This document shows, in pieces, positions 58,203-64,000 of a stretch of DNA of 64,000 bases (position 1 is the stretch's first letter; each line of letters begins with the position of its first letter). The position numbers were made by a program, and so were the translations under genes. The notes beneath the pieces were generated by a model. It ran no database searches and was not told where the DNA came from. It saw only the letters and a program-made list of their open reading frames with translations. The stretch spans positions 27,952,077 through 28,016,076 of the forward strand of contig NC_081136.1 of assembly GCF_958295425.1 (NCBI RefSeq), read 5' to 3'. The DNA comes from Solea solea (Eukaryota > Chordata > Actinopteri > Pleuronectiformes > Soleidae).

Positions 58203-58250
58203 GGACGAGCCAAAGTCTCATTATCTCCAAAGCCCTGGAAACTGAACTGG
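58203..58250 (+). CDS. Candidate 48-bp exon
   Basis: AG at 58201-58202 (gaatgcag) precedes, and a consensus GTGAGT donor at 58251 follows. Length is a multiple of three. Two frames are open: one reads TSQSLIISKALETEL, the other GRAKVSLSPKPWKLNW. The pyrimidine tract is poor next to the AG (the T/C-rich stretch lies about 50 bp upstream). Product unknown. Confidence 0.2.
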
Positions 58251-58692
58251 GTGAGTCGGCCACGAAGATAATGAAATAAAGAAAATCTGTGTGGAGTGGA
58301 CAGTCTCATTTTGTTCCGGACAAAACGTGTGCCAGTTATAGGTGAGGGCTATTACCTTGTGGTTTCTTGTAGTCAAAGAGGTTCCTTATTAAATATAAAT
58401 ATAAATTGTTTGGTATTAGGATTTCTTTTAAAAACTGACATGATGTGGTCTTCAGTTGTATGTGTATTCATTATGTGAGGTAACCTCTATCAGATTCAGT
58501 CTGTGGTGGACATTTTGTGTTGGAAAATCTCATATTGGAGCAGTTTTGTTTGTTAAGTGCAGGTGAACAGCATTTTGTATGCATGTAGAGAGATTTGCCC
58601 CCAGTTCATCGATATTGTCTTTCAACTACACATCTAATACTTTGTCAGACACTCTCTGTCTGCACCAGAAGAACCGAGTATGTACAGTAAAT
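58251..58692. other. No recognisable feature
   Basis: No element identified. Confidence 0.35.
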
Positions 58693-59067
58693 GGCCTTGT
58701 TCAGAACCTTGCATTACCTCTGTCCTCAGTGATGTTATTGCATGTGGACAGCATTAAATACGATTGTGTCCCAGATGTGTCTCCTGTGACCAAATGATCC
58801 GATCTGGCATCCGAAATCCATAAGACGGGGGGGAACAAAATTGTGTTTTTATTGTGTCTGATCATCTGACCGTACAGATGCGTCCACCACGAGAGATGGA
58901 GGAAAAAGAAAAAAGAAAAGCTGGAGGGAATCAAACCCTCTAATTCAGCTGCTGTAACATGAAATAAAAAAAAGTAATTGTTGTGACAAGTGGCGGTGAT
59001 TCTTGGTTTGATCTGGATGTCATTGGATCACTTGGGACAGATGTTAATACCAGGTCTGAACAGGGTC
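58693..59067. mobile_element. Family C element, copy 3
   Basis: Left ggccttgttcagaaccttgc then tctgtcctcagtgatg. The right end gggacagatgttaataccag then gtctgaacagggtc is its inverted partner. The body shares gtggacagcattaaatacg and atgatccgatctggcatcc with the other copies. The region 58890-58925 is A/G-rich and atypical. Confidence 0.68.
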
Positions 59068-59879
59068 TAGAATAGTCTGGTTCTCCGGTGGCATTTTGTA
59101 AATGTTTGTCATAATGTCAGTGCACATAAACACAATAGTGGTACAAGTCAGAGCCTGGTTGCATGGACGTGTATATATAAATATATACTGTACAGCATCA
59201 CACAATGACACAAACTTAACATCACACTGTGTTATTGCGATCAGACGTTAACACGTTGCACCCACACGTAGATTTATATTATTGTGGTTATGACATTAGC
59301 GTTTTGAAACAGACACAGAACACAACCTAGGCTTTATGTAGATGTGATTAAAAGAGTTTATTTCAGAAATGAACATCGTCAATAACTGCATTGAGTTTGA
59401 TATTTACATAATTCAAATCCTACCACAAGCTTACACTAGAGATAAAAATGCAAAAGGTCACCAGATATGACTTTTTTCTTTTTTACTTGATGCTGTGAGA
59501 GTCAGAATCCTTTTTTTTTAAAATTACATTTCAACACTTTGAGCAGTGGAATATGACCGTCTCTGGCCATCCTCTCTGTCCATAATAGCCCGTAACACGC
59601 CTCCATGTTTCTGTTCATCATCCCCACTTGTCAGCACCTCCACCCTCCCCTCTGCCTGCTTTCCTTATCAAACTTTCTTTCTTTCTGTATCCATCTCGCA
59701 GGCGCTGCCCGAATCACATTCCGTCTCATTCTCACCTCTCAAACTCTCGCCATCCACTATCCATCTCCTCCTCCCCTCCCTATCCATCCTATTCTACTTG
59801 TGTTGGCATGACTGATTGCTGAAACCGGGGCCTCTTTCTCTGCCGCACTGCCTGCAAAAGTGTCTCGCACAAACCGCAA
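59068..59879. other. No recognisable feature
   Basis: Pyrimidine-rich 59640-59800 creates several overlapping frames without motifs. Confidence 0.4.
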
Positions 59880-60260
59880 CTGTGTCGCCCCTGATACGCA
59901 GCCCCGCTACGTGCATTGATTACCCTACATTGCGAGGCGATAATCAGTGGGCGTGACCAGATTTCGAAACGTGATGGGTCCTTGCTTGTGTTTAAATGAA
60001 GCTGATCTTGCCGGGTTTTTAATCAGCGACGCAGAGGATGCTTAATCAAGCAGTATTTTGATGGATTCATGGAATGGGAAACCCATTCATCAAGTCAATT
60101 ACACATTAATCATGAGCTCACCCGCAGATTTAGGAGTGAGACGTGAGGAGGGGCTCCACTTTGTTCTCAGGATGAATAGCAAGCAGCGTTATGTAAAACC
60201 CTCTTATCCGCGAGCCGGTGAATTATTGTACAATAAAACACCAGACTGTTGAAGAATGTT
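59880..60260. promoter_or_regulatory. Candidate conserved non-coding block rich in TAATCA
   Basis: TAATCA occurs at 59941, 60020, 60043 and 60107, with attgattac at 59916 and caattacac at 60097. There is no repeat in the interval. Spaced homeodomain-core words in a gene-poor region suggest an enhancer, but conservation cannot be tested here. A 64-codon frame at 60058-60252 is not convincing. Confidence 0.28.
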
Positions 60261-60399
60261 GATCAGCCGAGCGTTTGTGTGCTCCACAAAGACGGATTTT
60301 TTTTTGAAGTGGCTCCATTTGCTGTGTGCTCAGTAAATTTCACTGTGGGAATATTAGTTGACATCAAAATGTCCATCCACTGCGTTGTAATGAGTGTAG

Positions 60400-60421
60400 A
60401 AAAAAAAAAAAAAAAAAAAAA
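60400..60421. repeat. A22 homopolymer
   Basis: Uninterrupted A tract. No retrotransposon body lies immediately upstream that I recognise. Confidence 0.93.
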
Positions 60422-61339
60422 CACCACGAAGAAATCATTGATTACATTGTCATATACAGTAATGCAGCACTGTACATGAGATTGGGTGTAAATTAAAACC
60501 CCAGTCAGTGCCAAGTGTAGACCCGGTGTGATTGATATTAAAACATTGATTATCGTATCCCCTCACCTTGGGAGTGCCCTGTATGGACAATTTAATTTGC
60601 ATAACGTCCAAAGGCTGTTGGGCCACAAGACTGAAGCGGAGGAACTCGAAGAAAAAGTGTGGAATGGTGCGTCTATAAATTATGTTCGTGGAAAAAAAAA
60701 CAACTTACGAAGCAAACGCACAGGGATATAAAGACACTCATCCTGCTTTTCCACATCCTTTTCTTAAAAATATAGGATCAGTAGTTGAATTTATAGGACG
60801 ACGTTTAATGTTTTGGAGTGCTCTCTAAACATATTTACTCTACGTCTGTGCGCGTTGAGTTGTTGGAAGATGAAGGCTACGTCTCTGATTCTGTGATCTC
60901 TTGTGGTTTAATATTTATTTTTGGAGGTTAATTTAATGCAAGACTCTTAATGCTCTTCTATATTAAACAAGTATTTTAAAACTGTTTAATTTAAACTCTG
61001 TTATTATTCACAGTTCAACTAGGAAACAGTGTTTAGGTCAAGTCAAAGAGGGAATTTTAATAATGGAAAAGATGAAGAACCTAACCATGTCTACTGAGGC
61101 TATATATTAGCTTTAAATGAACTGCTCTGTGGGAGAAACTCATAGCATGAGGGGGATCTCGCAATAGTAAGGATGTACAAGAGGCCCAATATGGGCAGTG
61201 TGCTATTAAGTACAATAATAGAAATTTTAATTCTCTCCTCTTCTTATAAATCCAAATTAACCTGAAAATGAGGTGCTTGTGAACAAGCTTAGTTTACAGA
61301 GAGAGAACAGAGTAAATGAATAATTACAATAATGAGTAA
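60422..61339. other. No recognisable feature
   Basis: AT-rich, unannotated. Confidence 0.4.
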
Positions 61340-61640
61340 AGTGAGCGCCAACTCAATGAGATCTCAAGGGCGCACTACAGACGTCATCTCTTACCAGTTT
61401 TCTGAGAGTCTGGGGCTCATCGAGTTGCAGCCCCGGGGGAGTGACGCTACGTCTGTGTAACAGCCATGGTTGTGTGTGGCATGACGCTAAATATCGCTGG
61501 CCTCCTCCAATTAGTGGGACATTTGCACGCCACTTAATTGCAGAAACCCACTGTGCCATCGTACAGTGCAGTCGTGTGGCGGGCGCGCGCACGTTGACCA
61601 CGCGTGAAACCAGAGAGGGTTGCACGGCGATCAAACGTGT
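61340..61640. promoter_or_regulatory. Candidate conserved non-coding block
   Basis: G+C-balanced with ctccaattagtggg and gccacttaattgcag words and several CpGs (gtggcgggcgcgcgcacg). No repeats; open minus frame of 93 codons without motifs. Confidence 0.22.
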
Positions 61641-62027
61641 GTGAAATGCTGCTTAATGGATTTATTTGGTTGCAGACATGTCGGGCCTCAGCGTGTGTCA
61701 GAACCACTTTCGTCACAAAGGAACATTATTTTTTTAAATGCGTAAAAAAAAAAAAAAATAATTCATCATCCTTGGGTGCCCTTAATTGAACATGAGTGCG
61801 GGCAATCGTGGCAGTTACATTCAGGGAAGTGGACATTGCTGCAAAGTGTTTTTTCTTTGTTTTTTTGTTTTTTTAATAGCCGCTCGTTCACCTGCAGTGT
61901 GACAGACCCTAATGCACCCAGCACAATGTCTCCTCTTAAAACATACCTGTCACCCTTGTGTTTACCTCAGCTCAAATGATAGTTGCTGCTCATAATAATT
62001 ACAGTAGTGTGTAATAATAGTGTCTGT
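61641..62027. other. Unannotated, with A14 tract
   Basis: A14 at 61744-61757 and T-rich run at 61850-61875. Confidence 0.4.
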
Positions 62028-62296
62028 GCATGGGTTTTCTCCGGGTTCTCCGCCTTCCTCCCACAGTCCAAAAACATGCAATGTGGGGATTAGGTGAATT
62101 GGACACCCTAAATTGACCATAGGTGTGAGAGTGAGCGTGAATTGTTGTTTGTCTCTATGTGTGTGGCCCTGCGATGGACTGGCGAACTGTCCAGGGTGTA
62201 CCCCGCCTATCGCCCGATGTAGCTGAGATTGGCACAGCACCCCCCGCGACCCTCTGGTGGAGGATAAAGCGGTAGATGATGACTGATGATGACTGA
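62028..62296 (+). mobile_element. RTE/Rex3-type LINE 3' end (or SINE sharing it)
   Basis: The phrases gcatgggttttctccgggtt, ctccgccttcctcccacagt, ccaaaaacatgca, gtgaattggacaccctaaat, ctggcgaactgtccagggtg, taccccgcctatcgcccgat and cctctggtggaggataaagcgg occur in the canonical order. The copy ends in gatgatgactgatgatgact, fitting the (GATG)n-type terminus of Rex3-like elements. The 5' part of the LINE is absent, as is usual for truncated copies. Confidence 0.78.
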
Positions 62297-64000
62297 CTTG
62301 TAAAGAAACTGGACACATAGAGCTCTGAATGTCCACATGTCTTACTATAAACAGTGTATATGCAAGGTATTATACCAAAGAGTGCAATTTCTGGCTTTGT
62401 GGGGGCCCTATGTAAGCTATTTGGGAGCCACTAGTTTTCCAAACTACAATGGACAGATTCCTAACCCCTTCAATGATCCACGAAAATGCAAAACAGGCTA
62501 CAGCCATGGCAGCCTCTCGTATAACCTCAAACATCCTAAGTTGAGTCACTCAAGCAGGTTAAAGTGATAAAACAATGACACTACAAGGAAAACAACAATC
62601 TTCTATTCGTCAACATCTAAAATAGATATTGAGTGAGATTTAATAAAGGTTATAAAGGTTCAGGTATGAAATTTTGGAAACGGGGCAAAAGGGAACTGAT
62701 AACTGCATGTATTACCTCCCACCTACATTCTTGTCGATGTCCCCAAAACATGGGAAGCCATTGTCTGTTGTGGAACTGGGATTTCTTTTATTTACTGTAT
62801 ATACCGTCCAAAACCTGGCTCTTTATGAATCATACCTTTTCCACCTTCAGAGCTGAGTCTTACTTACAGCATTCCACATCCAGGGGGGAGCAGAGCAGAG
62901 TAGTACTGTAGTTGTGGTGACAGAAAGGGACACGTCCACTCAGTCCATTTGGACCAAATGGTTCCAACTGGACCAGATCAAACACTCCTGTAGTCAGTTT
63001 CTGACGGTGGTGCTTGGCAGAGTGTGATTTCTGATGAAGGATGCATCACCGAAATAATATGACATTGTCTTAGGGTCAGTGAAGACATGTGGCAGAAATC
63101 ATTGGGTAATGGTTGGGCGTCTTTTGTTTGGACTGTTTTACAGTTTGATAATGAAGTGTTTATTGTGTTTTAATTGCGTCTCTGTTTTATGGCAGCGCAT
63201 CTGTGGAATTAGGCAGCAGTACATTATGCACACAGATATTGTCTCTTTGTTTTGGGCTCCCACAGGGTCAGACTCAGTTCAACTGTCTCTTGGTGCTTTT
63301 ACTCTTCCCTAGATTCTAAGCCATGAATTGTTGAGTGTTGTTGGCCAACCTTGGCCAACTGATATCTCTCCCAGAACCCTCTTCTCCTCTGGCAGTCCCC
63401 AAGAACATATTTCTCCTGTCAGTTCATGTCCAGACCCGGAGTAAGCCAGCTGGCCTTTCTCAATCACTGTCCTCAGCCAGAAACCCATAGGGCTCTCTAT
63501 CTGCTGAACAGTTTCAGCCAGGAAAAGTCACACTTGTCTCCTTGTGCCAAATCAGCAACGAGCCATATGCACATTAAGTTCCTGATGCATGGCAGAGCTA
63601 CAAAAGATTACAGGAAACAAAAGACCAGGAGACTAACTTTTCCAGTTTTAATATGAGGCTTTCAAGTGGAACTCTATAATGTCTGATCAATCTTGAGCCG
63701 TGAAAACTTATTGGCCAACAATAAAAGTGCTAACGGCTCGCTTCTCTGTGCAGTTCTGTCTGCTGCACTTCCTCATATAGATTAATCCCTGCAAATCCCC
63801 ATTGATGTGTCTCTCCACACGGCTTTGAAAGCCATCTAAGATAACCTCACGAGAGATAGATCATGAGGCGGATAAACTGGGCCATAACCACAGAAAAACC
63901 CACTGGTATCGAATACAAATCCACCGCTATCTTTGTACAGGTGATGACAAAATTGCCGACTCCAAAGATGTTGAAGTGATGAGTTCTTGCAACTTGAGAA
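62297..64000. other. No recognisable feature
   Basis: No repeat or exon-like signal recognised to the end of the window. Frames up to 92 codons (62633-62911) lack motifs. Confidence 0.4.

Noticed and set aside
61962..62336. 124-codon minus-strand frame
   Set aside because: Shadow of the RTE/Rex3-type 3' end on the other strand.

Overview
This window is vertebrate, almost certainly ray-finned fish and probably a percomorph. It holds degraded Tc1/mariner transposase copies, short hAT and TTAA-targeting non-autonomous elements, L2-like and RTE/Rex3-like LINE debris, tRNA-headed SINE-like units, frequent CA/GT, GATA and AT microsatellites, and homopolymer G or C runs. Nothing looks prokaryotic: there are no operons, ribosome binding sites, long intact ORFs, rRNA, tRNA or CRISPR. 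No complete protein-coding gene can be supported, so the window is best read as intergenic sequence or a very large intron. Repeat families named from memory of fish genomes were not checked against a database.

Layout: 1-5 kb is mostly featureless, with one TTAA-flanked element (family F). 5.1-5.9 kb is a hAT-like element (family G) and 7.3-8.4 kb is a broken Tc1-like transposon. 11-20 kb carries scattered family A, B, C, D, E and F pieces, with two apparent nestings at TTAA sites (17.68 and 19.58 kb). 20-27 kb has CA/GT arrays, a 101-bp hAT-type element, a fuller family A copy and two Tc1 remnants. 27.7-28.2 kb is repeat-poor and looks like a candidate conserved non-coding block. 33.1-34.8 kb has LINE-tail fragments, a 145-bp tandem array and a GGTACC-rich element. 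37.9-42.1 kb mixes a Tc1 fragment, a LINE-type tail and family E copies. 44.5-45.2 and 47.9 kb hold further non-autonomous elements. 49.6-51.1 kb is a stack of four transposon types, including a second family G copy with a perfect 8-bp target duplication. 52 kb has the most protein-like open stretch, a candidate terminal exon on the minus strand, beside a family B element with 46-bp inverted repeats. 55.7 kb has a small ORF with a possible Myb/SANT-like start. 59.9-61.6 kb is repeat-poor and rich in homeodomain-type TAATCA/AATTA words. 62.0-62.3 kb is an RTE/Rex3-type 3' end.

The reliable content is mobile-element archaeology, with family pairs inside the window, target duplications and inverted termini that can be read directly. 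Candidate exons and regulatory blocks are inference and carry low confidence. I did not find a convincing undescribed biological system. The items most worth checking are the minus-strand exon at 52.1-52.4 kb, the 145-bp array at 33.6 kb, the ORF at 55.7 kb and the TTAA-element families A, B and F.
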